Shown piece by piece: positions 45,601 through 53,765 of a DNA stretch of 64,000 nucleotides. The stretch's first letter is position 1, and every line of letters begins with the position of its first letter. A program made the translations under genes and the position numbers. Origin of the DNA: Bacteroidota bacterium (GTDB taxonomy: Bacteria > Bacteroidota > Bacteroidia > Bacteroidales > FEN-979). The stretch covers positions 1 through 64,000 of the forward strand of contig JAPLDH010000069.1 of assembly GCA_026391355.1 (NCBI GenBank). The letters are read 5' to 3'. The notes beneath the pieces were generated by a model. The model saw only the letters and a program-made list of their open reading frames with translations, did no database searches and was not told where the DNA came from.

Positions 45601-46062
45601 TTATTGGATATCCTTTAGAATATATTTTTCATTATAAACCACATTGAATTTTTTCAACAATTCGATATATTCTTCCGCGAATGTTCTTTTTTTGTGGTGA
45701 TGTTCCTGATTCATAATATATTTCGCTACATTATCTATATGAGAATGTGAATATGAAAATGCCCCATAACCTTCCTGCCATCTGAATTTTCCTTTTACAA
45801 GATTTCTGCTATTAATCCACCCCGAGGAGGAACCTTTAATATCCTGAAGTAAATCCGGTATTAGTTGATGTGGTTTATAACCTACGAAAACATGAAGATG
45901 GTTAGGCATTCCATTTATTGCAATTAGTTTATGCTTGTTGTTTTGCACAATCCCGGTTATATATTTGCAGAGTTCATCTTTCCAACCGGATTGAATGAGA
46001 GACACTCTGTCCTGAACTGCAAAAACAAATTGAAGATACATTTGGGTGTATGTATTTGCCAT
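45601..46062 (-). CDS. REP-associated tyrosine transposase (IS200/IS605 TnpA-like)
   Basis: The product is a 153-residue Y1 single-strand transposase. The HUH metal-binding motif is in MPNHLHVFVGY and the catalytic tyrosine should be in VAKYIMNQEHHH. Such RAYT proteins nick and join palindromic REP sequences. Here the gene is bracketed by inverted copies of the REP word (45581-45600 and 46083-46100), with two further palindromes nearby. There is no TnpB. It may have spread the palindromes seen near 4974-5045. Confidence 0.92.
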   Translation of the reverse strand: MANTYTQMYLQFVFAVQDRVSLIQSGWKDELCKYITGIVQNNKHKLIAINGMPNHLHVFVGYKPHQLIPDLLQDIKGSSSGWINSRNLVKGKFRWQEGYGAFSYSHSHIDNVAKYIMNQEHHHKKRTFAEEYIELLKKFNVVYNEKYILKDIQ

Positions 46063-46081
46063 AATTCGTTATTGGGTTTAT

Positions 46082-46160
46082 AATATTTCGTCCCTACGGG
46101 ACTTTGACTCCTGGCCTTTCATGATTCCTATAAATATTTTGTCCCTACGGGACATGCATT
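46082..46160. repeat. REP module 2
   Basis: This ~79-bp unit, upstream of the transposase start, has two GTCCCTACGGGAC palindromes at 46090-46102 and 46141-46153. It matches module 1 closely, including the CTTTGACTCC spacer. Confidence 0.85.
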
Positions 46161-46181
46161 CGTTTTGTTAATATAGTAATC

Positions 46182-47294
46182 CTAAGCAGGCTTATAAAGC
46201 GAATCCCGTTCAACAGGGATGCGGTTTACCTGTGTAATCAGGCCGACCATTTCCGATGTGGTCATGGCCGGGTTCTGTTCACCTGAACCTGCTTCTGAAT
46301 ATATTTTTGTGGAATCATTGATCGTGCCGTCAAGGTCATCAACCCCAAACGAAAGTGAAAGTTGAGCCATAGATTTCCCGATCATCGGCCAGTACCCTTT
46401 CAGGTGCGGGAAATTGTCGAGGTAGATACGGGAAACAGCATAATTCTTCATGTCTTCAATTACGGATGTTTCCTTTATAAAATTGAGCTTGTTGTTCCTG
46501 TTCCTGAATTTCAAGGGAATAAAAGCATTAAAACCACCGGTCTGGTCCTGGAGCTCCCGTAACGCTTCCAAATGACTGATTCTGTGCTCATATTGTTCAA
46601 TATGGCCATATAACATGGTTGCATTGGAGGATATTCCAAGCTGGTGGGCGCTTGCATGAATTGCGAGCCATTCTGCTCCGGTTGCCTTTGTACTGCATAT
46701 CTTTTTCCGGATCACAGGGTCGAAGATCTCGGCTCCCCCGCCCGGGATGGAATCCAACCCGCATCCTTTAAGATATTTCAATCCATTTTCAAAGGTCACT
46801 TTTGATTTTTTACAGAGAAAATCGATTTCCACAGCCGACAATGCCTTGATATGAATATCCGGCCTGATCTTTTTGATCATCAGGAAAAAATCGCCAAACC
46901 AGGTAAGCTCCTTTTCGGGATGCACCGCTCCCGTAATGTGTACCTCCCTGACCGACTGATCCTGGCTTTTTAAAATGCCGAGCATCTCCTCAACTTTCAG
47001 ATCCCAGCTCTTCGGATTGAAATGATGCGAATAGGAGCAGAACTCGCATTTATTGACACATATATTTGTTGGTTCTATATGAAAGTTACGGATAAAATAA
47101 ACATTATTCCCGTTTTTCTGCTGACGCACGAACTCTGCAAGCATCCCGAGATATCCGGGTGGAGCTGTCCTGAAAAGAAGCAAGCCTTCTTGCGGGTTGA
47201 TTCGCTGATCAGCAAATACTTTGCCTGCTATTTCTTTCAGTGAGTCAGGTATTTTGAGTGCTGAAATGGTGTTCAGGCTGCGAAGGATATCCAA
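46182..47294 (-). CDS. mqnE: Aminofutalosine synthase
   Basis: The product is a 370-residue cytoplasmic radical SAM enzyme. In the futalosine menaquinone pathway it converts 3-[(1-carboxyvinyl)oxy]benzoate and SAM to aminofutalosine. The cluster motif is CVNKCEFC (CX3CX2C). EVHITGAVHPE, LDSIPGGGAEIF and SFGVDDLDGTI are typical. The start lies 13 bp after the protease gene stop. Its 3' end is duplicated as a remnant at 45150-45325. Confidence 0.93.
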   Translation of the reverse strand: MDILRSLNTISALKIPDSLKEIAGKVFADQRINPQEGLLLFRTAPPGYLGMLAEFVRQQKNGNNVYFIRNFHIEPTNICVNKCEFCSYSHHFNPKSWDLKVEEMLGILKSQDQSVREVHITGAVHPEKELTWFGDFFLMIKKIRPDIHIKALSAVEIDFLCKKSKVTFENGLKYLKGCGLDSIPGGGAEIFDPVIRKKICSTKATGAEWLAIHASAHQLGISSNATMLYGHIEQYEHRISHLEALRELQDQTGGFNAFIPLKFRNRNNKLNFIKETSVIEDMKNYAVSRIYLDNFPHLKGYWPMIGKSMAQLSLSFGVDDLDGTINDSTKIYSEAGSGEQNPAMTTSEMVGLITQVNRIPVERDSLYKPA

Positions 47295-47307
47295 GTTCAG
47301 GTGGGTA

Positions 47308-48975
47308 TTACAATTTTACGATCTTCCTGCTGATAACAAAGTCAGGAGTGGAAAGTTTAATAACAAATACACCGGACGTAAGTCTTGAGACAGAAGTGTA
47401 AGAGATCAAATTACTTATGATTGAAATATCTTCATCAATTACCCTGGCCCCGATTATATTATGGATTGTAACATGCATAGTAGCCGGCCAGGTGCCGGTA
47501 AGTTTGATATTGAGATTGTCGTGAAAGGGAACAGGGTACAAAGTGATGGACTGCGGAGGCGGAGGCGGAGGCGGTGGTTTCTGATGATATAACAGGTCAA
47601 GAACCAAAGCACCTGTATTGTCGGGATCAAGCCAGTATTTCAAATTCTTTGTTGAATCCTCACCATTCATATCCCAGTGAAAGGAGACCTTGCCATAATA
47701 GTCGGGCAGGTTCAGAAAAGCGCTGTCACAGGCTGATTGCCCACCGGTCAAAGTTCCCATTATCCTTCCTTTGGAATCAAAAAGGGGTGATCCGGAGGAA
47801 CCTCCTTCTGTTACCCCGTGTCCGTTTTGGGTGGCAGCCCAAACGACCTGCCAGTGCGTATCTGTTTTCAACTTCTGCCATGGAGAAGAAATAAGGGGAG
47901 TTGTATAGGTTGAGATTTTCTTCAGATCTCCACCCGGGTGATGAAGACTCACACCATTTGGGCTTGTTGTGTCTACATGGGTCCAACCGTTATAAACAAC
48001 TTCATTGCTATCAGGAATGGATTGGTTCAGAAGGACAAGATAAAAGTCGGAACCCAGGTCCACTGCATTCCCTGATTGGGACTTTAAGGTGGCCCCTGTA
48101 AGGGATATTGGAATTGGAGGCACATCAGGATTTTGACATTCCGGAGCTTCATAATCAAAATAAAAAATCCATTTCAGCAAATCATCTGCATTGGCTTCAG
48201 TTCCGCAATGGTCAGCGGTGAGTACATATGGAGCCTGATTTTTTCTGACGTTATTCACCAGTGAACCTGTACACCAGAAAGCGCCGTTCCCTTTTTTGAT
48301 TAAAAGCCTGACCACTCCCTTTTTCTGTTTCTGCCAGTTGTCTCCCTCCGGGCAATTTACATTCACCTCACAGGAACTTGCATCCGGTTCATATGCCCCG
48401 TTCTTTTGCTGTTCTCCAAATCCACGGTAGGCATAAGCCATTTCAGAGATATGGATGACCGGCAGTTCGGAAACAAAAGCCGGCTGGTCATATTCAAGAA
48501 TAATATTTTCTCCCCGTATCAGTTCGGTAGCAAATACTCCCTGGGGATTGTTGTTAATATCTGTAAAAGCGCCAATCACCTGATTTTTCTCCGGGTTGTA
48601 AAGGAAAAGTTTTCCCCCTTCAGGGAGGTGAAATTTATCAAAATAAGCAGTAAGCGCCAGCGAGCCGGGTGCATGAATTGCAGACCGCCATATCCGGGAA
48701 CCGTCGGAAAGATCAGTCCATTCACCGGTATTTTTGATATCAACATCAACCGGAAGAACCACTGCCATCCTGTAAGGAAGCGGGTTCAGATCATCCTCCT
48801 TTTGTATAGTCGCGAGGTTGGGAGGAGTTATCGTTGTCAGGTTTCTATTGACTGGGGGGAGGGAATAACCCGAACTTGCAGGAAAGCCTCCCCTGCTGAG
48901 CTGACATTCTCCTGTCAGTGTAACCAGCAGAAATGAAATAAATAAGCATGAAAGCAGATAATAATGTCGTGTCAC
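47308..48975 (-). CDS. T9SS-exported trypsin-like serine protease
   Basis: The product has 555 residues. It has a signal peptide (ending near LTGEC), a long pro-region, and then a chymotrypsin-fold protease related to lysyl endopeptidases. The catalytic His is in LTADHCG, the Asp is probably in DLGSDFYLVLL and the Ser is in EGGSSGSPLFD. Two disulfide-type cysteines surround FWCTGSLV. A polyproline linker (eight Pro) leads to the T9SS sorting domain (SITLYPVPFHDNLNIKL, LTSGVFVIKLSTP). It should be a secreted protease. It precedes mqnE on the same strand but is functionally unrelated. Confidence 0.9.
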   Translation of the reverse strand: MTRHYYLLSCLFISFLLVTLTGECQLSRGGFPASSGYSLPPVNRNLTTITPPNLATIQKEDDLNPLPYRMAVVLPVDVDIKNTGEWTDLSDGSRIWRSAIHAPGSLALTAYFDKFHLPEGGKLFLYNPEKNQVIGAFTDINNNPQGVFATELIRGENIILEYDQPAFVSELPVIHISEMAYAYRGFGEQQKNGAYEPDASSCEVNVNCPEGDNWQKQKKGVVRLLIKKGNGAFWCTGSLVNNVRKNQAPYVLTADHCGTEANADDLLKWIFYFDYEAPECQNPDVPPIPISLTGATLKSQSGNAVDLGSDFYLVLLNQSIPDSNEVVYNGWTHVDTTSPNGVSLHHPGGDLKKISTYTTPLISSPWQKLKTDTHWQVVWAATQNGHGVTEGGSSGSPLFDSKGRIMGTLTGGQSACDSAFLNLPDYYGKVSFHWDMNGEDSTKNLKYWLDPDNTGALVLDLLYHQKPPPPPPPPQSITLYPVPFHDNLNIKLTGTWPATMHVTIHNIIGARVIDEDISIISNLISYTSVSRLTSGVFVIKLSTPDFVISRKIVKL

Positions 48976-49008
48976 TCTTCAGTTTTTTGGAATATGCTAC
49001 GTTTCTTT

Positions 49009-50574
49009 CTAATCGCCGTCGAAGATAATTTTTTTATTTACTGTTCTTTCTTCAAAGGGTAAAGAAAGAAAATAAACCCCGCCATTCTGTCTTGGCAACT
49101 TCAATTCATAGGAGCCTGCAAGTTTAGATACAATTGCCGGATTGCAGACTGCTTCTCCGAGTGTATTGTATAGAACTATTCCTGAATGCCGCATCAAACG
49201 GTTTCCAAAGTTAATAAAAATCCTGTCCCGTGCAGGGTTTGGGAAAACAGTTACCCCATCTTCGGGAAAGCTGTCCTGAATCCCCAGATTTTCACCGATA
49301 AAGATATCATCGATCATAAAAATAAATCCGTTATCAGTGACACACTGAATGCCGACATAAACATCCATATTGGCATAACCGTTCAGCTCGTATCGCCGGT
49401 AACCCCAGTTTTCAGGGGCTTCCAAAGGAACCGGACCGGAAACACTGACGAATGTATTGGGGTTCAAGGAAGTAGTCGAGACAGCCACATTGTATTTTTC
49501 ATAACCATAATCGGGATTATAGGTTTTTGTCCAGAATTCGATGTGTGGATTTGAGGTCAGGTGAAGCAACGGAGAGATCAGCCACTTGTTATTCGGATTG
49601 GATGGTGGTGCTGATGAAAAACAGGCTCCGTACTTATTTCCTGAATGAGGAAGGATGCCATTATCTGTTATCGGAGGACTCACGGTTGCCGGATTAAATG
49701 CAATGAAGGCAAACGGGTCCCCGGTATTCGGGAACGAATAATTGGTGATGTTATAAGTGGCTCCACCATTGACATCAATGGTCATCCATGGATAAAATGT
49801 CAGGGAAAAATCGGAGATGGATTCAAAATCCAACCATGCTGAAGAAGGGGCTGATGGAGTTGTGGTAACCTCTATGTCATCGATCATAAAAAGAAATGCA
49901 GCCTCAGAAACACATTGAATGGCAACATACACATTCTGGTTGTTGTATGCGGACAGGCTGAAGTTCTTCTTTGTCCAGAAGGTATCGGCAGCCAGTGGTG
50001 TCGCCCCGGAAATGATCGTGAAGCTGGATGGGTTACTGTCGGTTACTGAGATGGCGACTTCGTATTTTTCAAGCCCATAGTTGGCCGTATAGGATTTTAC
50101 CCAGAAACTGAAGGAACCTCCGGTTTCGAGGTGAATGTGCGGAGAGATGAACCAGTCGTTATTCGGCGAGGTCTCATCATCAAAACATCCGCCGAAACGG
50201 GAACCTGAATGAGGTTGGATGTTAAGGTCAGTCATAGGAGGTGTTGTCTGTGCCGGGTTGAATGCAATAAAAGCAAACGGGGAGCCTGAATGTGGGAATG
50301 TCACGCCATTGACCTGATAGGTTGCACTGGTATCCTTATCAAAGGTTATCCAGGGTGAGAAATTCAGGGAAAAATCGGTAACCGACTCAAAATCCATGGA
50401 GTAAATCGTTTTTATTGATGTTGATGCACCTGCGTTATTCCCGGTTTTTTCGTATTTGGCGATGTTTCTTGTTTCCGAAGGAAGAGATCGCTGCTGCTGG
50501 GCTGCAACATAGGTTGACAGGAAGAGAAAAAACAGGTTAAAAAGTATAAATCTTCTTTCCATAACTTTATTCAT
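49009..50574 (-). CDS. Choice-of-anchor J protein with T9SS domain
   Basis: The product has 521 residues. After the signal peptide come two similar ~190-residue domains (about 55-240 and 245-430). Each starts DFES(V/I)(T/S)DFSL and contains PHSGS/NKxGxCF and a NNxWxISP motif, as in choice-of-anchor J or cleaved-adhesin domains that bind other proteins or sugars. A T9SS domain ends the protein (GVTVFPNPARDRIFINF, NGGVYFLSLPFEERTVNKKIIF). A second in-frame ATG four codons downstream is also possible. The role is probably adhesion. Confidence 0.87.
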   Translation of the reverse strand: MNKVMERRFILFNLFFLFLSTYVAAQQQRSLPSETRNIAKYEKTGNNAGASTSIKTIYSMDFESVTDFSLNFSPWITFDKDTSATYQVNGVTFPHSGSPFAFIAFNPAQTTPPMTDLNIQPHSGSRFGGCFDDETSPNNDWFISPHIHLETGGSFSFWVKSYTANYGLEKYEVAISVTDSNPSSFTIISGATPLAADTFWTKKNFSLSAYNNQNVYVAIQCVSEAAFLFMIDDIEVTTTPSAPSSAWLDFESISDFSLTFYPWMTIDVNGGATYNITNYSFPNTGDPFAFIAFNPATVSPPITDNGILPHSGNKYGACFSSAPPSNPNNKWLISPLLHLTSNPHIEFWTKTYNPDYGYEKYNVAVSTTSLNPNTFVSVSGPVPLEAPENWGYRRYELNGYANMDVYVGIQCVTDNGFIFMIDDIFIGENLGIQDSFPEDGVTVFPNPARDRIFINFGNRLMRHSGIVLYNTLGEAVCNPAIVSKLAGSYELKLPRQNGGVYFLSLPFEERTVNKKIIFDGD

Positions 50575-50586
50575 TTATTGAGAACA

Positions 50587-50594
50587 CAAAGATA
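50587..50594 (-). promoter_or_regulatory. Bacteroidota -7 box (TATCTTTG)
   Basis: The minus strand reads TATCTTTG 13 bp before the start of the choice-of-anchor J gene, which favours a short leader or the downstream ATG of that gene. Confidence 0.45.
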
Positions 50595-50645
50595 CAGGAA
50601 TGAAAACAATGTAATGCGAGGAGAGTCTAATTTGGTAAATAATTG

Positions 50646-50653
50646 TATTTTTG
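50646..50653 (+). promoter_or_regulatory. Bacteroidota -7 box (TATTTTTG)
   Basis: TATTTTTG lies 44 bp before the ATG of the MFS transporter. It supports that ATG over a TTG start at 50643 that would lie upstream of the box. Confidence 0.45.
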
Positions 50654-50696
50654 GGCAATTAAATCCATTAATCAACAGGAACCAACCTACATCTTT

Positions 50697-52130
50697 ATGC
50701 AAGAGACGATCGCATTAAAAAAAGACCCGCCGGCAGCGCTGCGATGGGTCGTTCTCGTTTTCATCAGTCTTGCCATGTTCGGCAACTATTATATTTATGA
50801 TTGTATCAGTCCATTGGCGGACGTGCTGAAAGCACAGCTTCATTTCACTGACAAGAACCTTGGTTTACTTCAGGGAATTTATAGCATCCCCAATATTTTC
50901 ATGGTGCTTATAGGCGGAATTATAATAGATAAGATCGGGACTAAAAAAGCAGCATTGATCTTTGCCTGCCTCGTTTTTATCGGAGCCCTGTTCACGACCA
51001 TCAAAGGAGACATCGTTTTCATGGCAACCGGCAGGTTGATCTTCGGTCTTGGCGCTGAGTCAATGATCGTGGCCATTACAACGGTCCTGGCAAGGTGGTT
51101 CAAAGGGAAAGAACTTTCATTTGCATTCGGTCTCAACCTTACCATTGCCCGTTTAGGTTCCTTTTTAGCGCTGAATTCCCCCACCTGGGGTAAATCGATG
51201 TTTGATAACTGGCAGAAACCATTATGGATAGCAGTTGGCGCCGGAGGAATTGCCCTTGCAACACTGCTTATCTATTATCTGATCGATATCTATTCGGAAA
51301 AAAAATACACCTTGCAAAAAGAAGGAAACCAGGATAAGATCATTCTGAAAGACCTGTTCAAATTCGGAAAATCATTCTGGTTCATTACCTTGCTGTGTAT
51401 CACTTTTTACTCGGCCATGTTCCCTTTCCAAACCTTTGCCGTAAAATTCTTTAAAGATGTGCACCTGGCCGGTATGCCTGTGGATGTTGCACGCGGAATG
51501 GGAGGATTTCTCTCAAGTTTGCTCACCCTTTCAGCCATGATTTTGACCCCGCTGTTTGGGTTATTATCCGATAAGATCGGTAAACGATCACTTCTCATGA
51601 TGTTCGGTTCACTTCTGATCATCCCAGTCTACCTTATCATGGGATATGTTGTTCATGCTGTGACGTTGCCCCAGTCAGTAATCACACTCTTTTCAGGAAC
51701 CGATACCGGTACCGGATTTATCGGCGGAATCGTTTATTTTGGGAATATGATTGGTACATTGTTTACCTATTTCCCAAATATTGCCATTCCGATGGTCATC
51801 ATGGGAATAGCGTTTTCATTGATCCCAGCCATTATGTGGCCATCCGTGGCTTTGATCGTTGACCATTCAAAGCTTGGAACAGCTTATGGCCTGATGACCA
51901 TGATCCAGAATATAGGGCTTGCCGGTTTTAACCTTGCCGTGGGATGGGCCAATGACTTTTCCGGCGCCAGCGCAGCAAATCCTCATGGTTATCATTTGGG
52001 AATGTGGATATTCAGCAGTCTTGGCTTCTTCGGATTATTCTTTGCGTTTATGTTAAGACGAAATGAAACAGGACCCAATGCTCACGGACTCGAATATGGA
52101 ACGAAATACAATAAAAGACCGGCAAACTGA
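50697..52130 (+). CDS. MFS transporter
   Basis: The product is a 477-residue inner-membrane protein with about 12 hydrophobic helices. The MFS A-type loop is visible as GGIIIDKIGTKKA, and LFGLLSDKIGKRSLLM marks the second half. The pattern resembles MFSD1-like bacterial carriers, but the substrate cannot be read. The ATG at 50697 is chosen; an ORF extension to a TTG at 50643 lacks support. Its TGA stop overlaps a heptamer array. It precedes mqnB by 38 bp, so the two may share a transcript. Confidence 0.8.
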   Translation: MQETIALKKDPPAALRWVVLVFISLAMFGNYYIYDCISPLADVLKAQLHFTDKNLGLLQGIYSIPNIFMVLIGGIIIDKIGTKKAALIFACLVFIGALFTTIKGDIVFMATGRLIFGLGAESMIVAITTVLARWFKGKELSFAFGLNLTIARLGSFLALNSPTWGKSMFDNWQKPLWIAVGAGGIALATLLIYYLIDIYSEKKYTLQKEGNQDKIILKDLFKFGKSFWFITLLCITFYSAMFPFQTFAVKFFKDVHLAGMPVDVARGMGGFLSSLLTLSAMILTPLFGLLSDKIGKRSLLMMFGSLLIIPVYLIMGYVVHAVTLPQSVITLFSGTDTGTGFIGGIVYFGNMIGTLFTYFPNIAIPMVIMGIAFSLIPAIMWPSVALIVDHSKLGTAYGLMTMIQNIGLAGFNLAVGWANDFSGASAANPHGYHLGMWIFSSLGFFGLFFAFMLRRNETGPNAHGLEYGTKYNKRPAN

Positions 52131-52156
52131 TTTACGATTATAGATTTTAGATTCTT
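52129..52156 (+). repeat. Heptamer array overlapping the MFS stop (GATTTTA word)
   Basis: Four heptamers (GATTTAC, GATTATA, GATTTTA, GATTCTT) start within the TGA stop codon of the MFS gene. Confidence 0.65.
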
Positions 52157-52168
52157 AAGGTAGGGGTT

Positions 52169-52861
52169 ATGAGAATCTTACTTGTTTCTGCGACAATGGC
52201 TGAAATCCGTCCGTTGCTTGTCAAACAGTGCTTTCTTGGGGAAGAGAACGATTACTTGTTCAATTACCAAAGCCAGCAGAACCTTGTTGACGTTTTACTA
52301 CCGGGGATCGGGATGATGCAAACGGCATTTCATCTTGGAAAACAATTTGGAAACATGCAATACGATCTGGCTATTAATGCCGGAATCGCCGGAGCTTACA
52401 CCGACAGTCTGAAGATTGGCGAAGTGGTAAATATTACAGAAGAATGCATCACTGAATTGGGGGCGGAAGATGGGGACAATTTACTTTCCTTGTTTGAACT
52501 CGGCCTGATGGATCCTGACGCTACGCCTTACAAAGGTGGAAGATTGGTAAATGAAACGGCGATCCTGATCAATGCGATTGCAAAGCTCAGAACTGTAAAA
52601 GGAGCCACAGCCAATACCATTCATGGAAATATCCATTCCATCATGAAAATAAAATCATTGTTCAATGCCGATGTGGAAAGCATGGAAGGAGCAGCCTTTC
52701 TGTTTTCATGCCTTTCAAGCAAGATTCCATGCTACCAGATAAGGTCAATCTCAAACTATGTTGAAGAGCGCGATAAAACCCGCTGGAACATCGAACTCGC
52801 TGTAAAAAACCTGAACAAAATATTGGAGGAAGTTCTGAATGAATTAGTCATTAGTCATTAG
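52169..52861 (+). CDS. mqnB: Futalosine hydrolase
   Basis: The product is a 230-residue cytoplasmic nucleosidase that removes the base from (amino)futalosine to give dehypoxanthine futalosine. It has the nucleoside phosphorylase-like fold: LPGIGMMQTAFHLG, LAINAGIAGAY and the late VESMEGAAFLFSC, which contacts the ribose. The gene lies 93 bp before mqnD. The last codons (ELVISH and the stop) are encoded by a heptamer array, so the native C-terminus probably ended a few residues earlier. Confidence 0.9.
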   Translation: MRILLVSATMAEIRPLLVKQCFLGEENDYLFNYQSQQNLVDVLLPGIGMMQTAFHLGKQFGNMQYDLAINAGIAGAYTDSLKIGEVVNITEECITELGAEDGDNLLSLFELGLMDPDATPYKGGRLVNETAILINAIAKLRTVKGATANTIHGNIHSIMKIKSLFNADVESMEGAAFLFSCLSSKIPCYQIRSISNYVEERDKTRWNIELAVKNLNKILEEVLNELVISH

Positions 52862-52937
52862 TCATTGGTCATTGGTCATTAGAAAGAAGGCAATAGACAA
52901 TAGAAAAAATCAAAAATCAAAAGTCAAAAATCAAAAT
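52844..52937 (+). repeat. Three-word heptamer arrays spanning the mqnB stop
   Basis: Five TTAGTCA/TTGGTCA units (52844-52878) include the TAG stop codon at 52859-52861. They are followed by GGCAATA/GACAATA units and then AAAATCA/AAAGTCA units. The first two words also occur elsewhere in the window. Confidence 0.85.
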
Positions 52938-52954
52938 TAAATGGTAAATAAGAA

Positions 52955-53746
52955 ATGAGGCTTTCACTCTGTTTTTCTCCTTGTCCAAACGATACCGCGA
53001 TATTTGATGCCATGGTGCATGCGAAGATCGATACATCAGGTTTTAAATTTGAAGTGAGGCTGGAAGATGTAGAGACGCTGAACCGCCTGGCAATGGAGGG
53101 TGTTCCGGATATCTGCAAGGTCAGTTTCCATGCTTTTCTCTATCTGAGGGAGCGATATGAGTTGCTGACATCGGGAAGTGCATTGGGATTTGGCAATGGT
53201 CCCCTGGTCATCAGTAAAAAAAAATATTCCATGGAGGATCTGGAGAACCTGACCGTTGCCATTCCCGGAGAATACACAACCGCCCATTTGTTGCTAAAAA
53301 TTGCATCACCCGGGGTTAAAAAGAAAAAGGTGATGGTCTTCAGTGAGATTGAAGATGCAATATTACGGGGCGAGGTTGATGCAGGGGTGATCATACACGA
53401 GAATCGGTTCACCTATGAAAAGAAAGGGTTATATAAGATCACCGACCTGGGAGATTTATGGGAGAAACTCACAGGTTTGCCGGTACCTTTGGGATGCATC
53501 GTGATTAAAAAGAGCCTGGGACCCAAAATCATCAAAAAAATCAACCGGGTGATGCATGAAAGTGTAGGTTTTGCAATGGAATATCCTGACGATGTGATGG
53601 AATATGTTAAGCAACACGCACAGGAAATGGATGAAGAGGTGATGAAAAAACACATCCGATTGTACGTTAATAGTTTCACTCTCGACCTTGGGATTATTGG
53701 GCGAAAAGCAATAAATGCACTTTTTGAAATAGCGGGAAGGTTGTAA
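52955..53746 (+). CDS. mqnD: 1,4-dihydroxy-6-naphthoate synthase
   Basis: The product is a 263-residue cytoplasmic enzyme that converts cyclic dehypoxanthine futalosine to 1,4-dihydroxy-6-naphthoate. LCFSPCPNDTAIFDAM at the start, KVSFHAFLYL, and GALGF-like SGSALGFGNGPLVIS are family hallmarks. It forms part of a menaquinone set with mqnB just upstream and mqnE 5 kb away; mqnA and mqnC are not in the window. Confidence 0.93.
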   Translation: MRLSLCFSPCPNDTAIFDAMVHAKIDTSGFKFEVRLEDVETLNRLAMEGVPDICKVSFHAFLYLRERYELLTSGSALGFGNGPLVISKKKYSMEDLENLTVAIPGEYTTAHLLLKIASPGVKKKKVMVFSEIEDAILRGEVDAGVIIHENRFTYEKKGLYKITDLGDLWEKLTGLPVPLGCIVIKKSLGPKIIKKINRVMHESVGFAMEYPDDVMEYVKQHAQEMDEEVMKKHIRLYVNSFTLDLGIIGRKAINALFEIAGRL

Positions 53747-53765
53747 CATTCTGATCTGTCAACCA

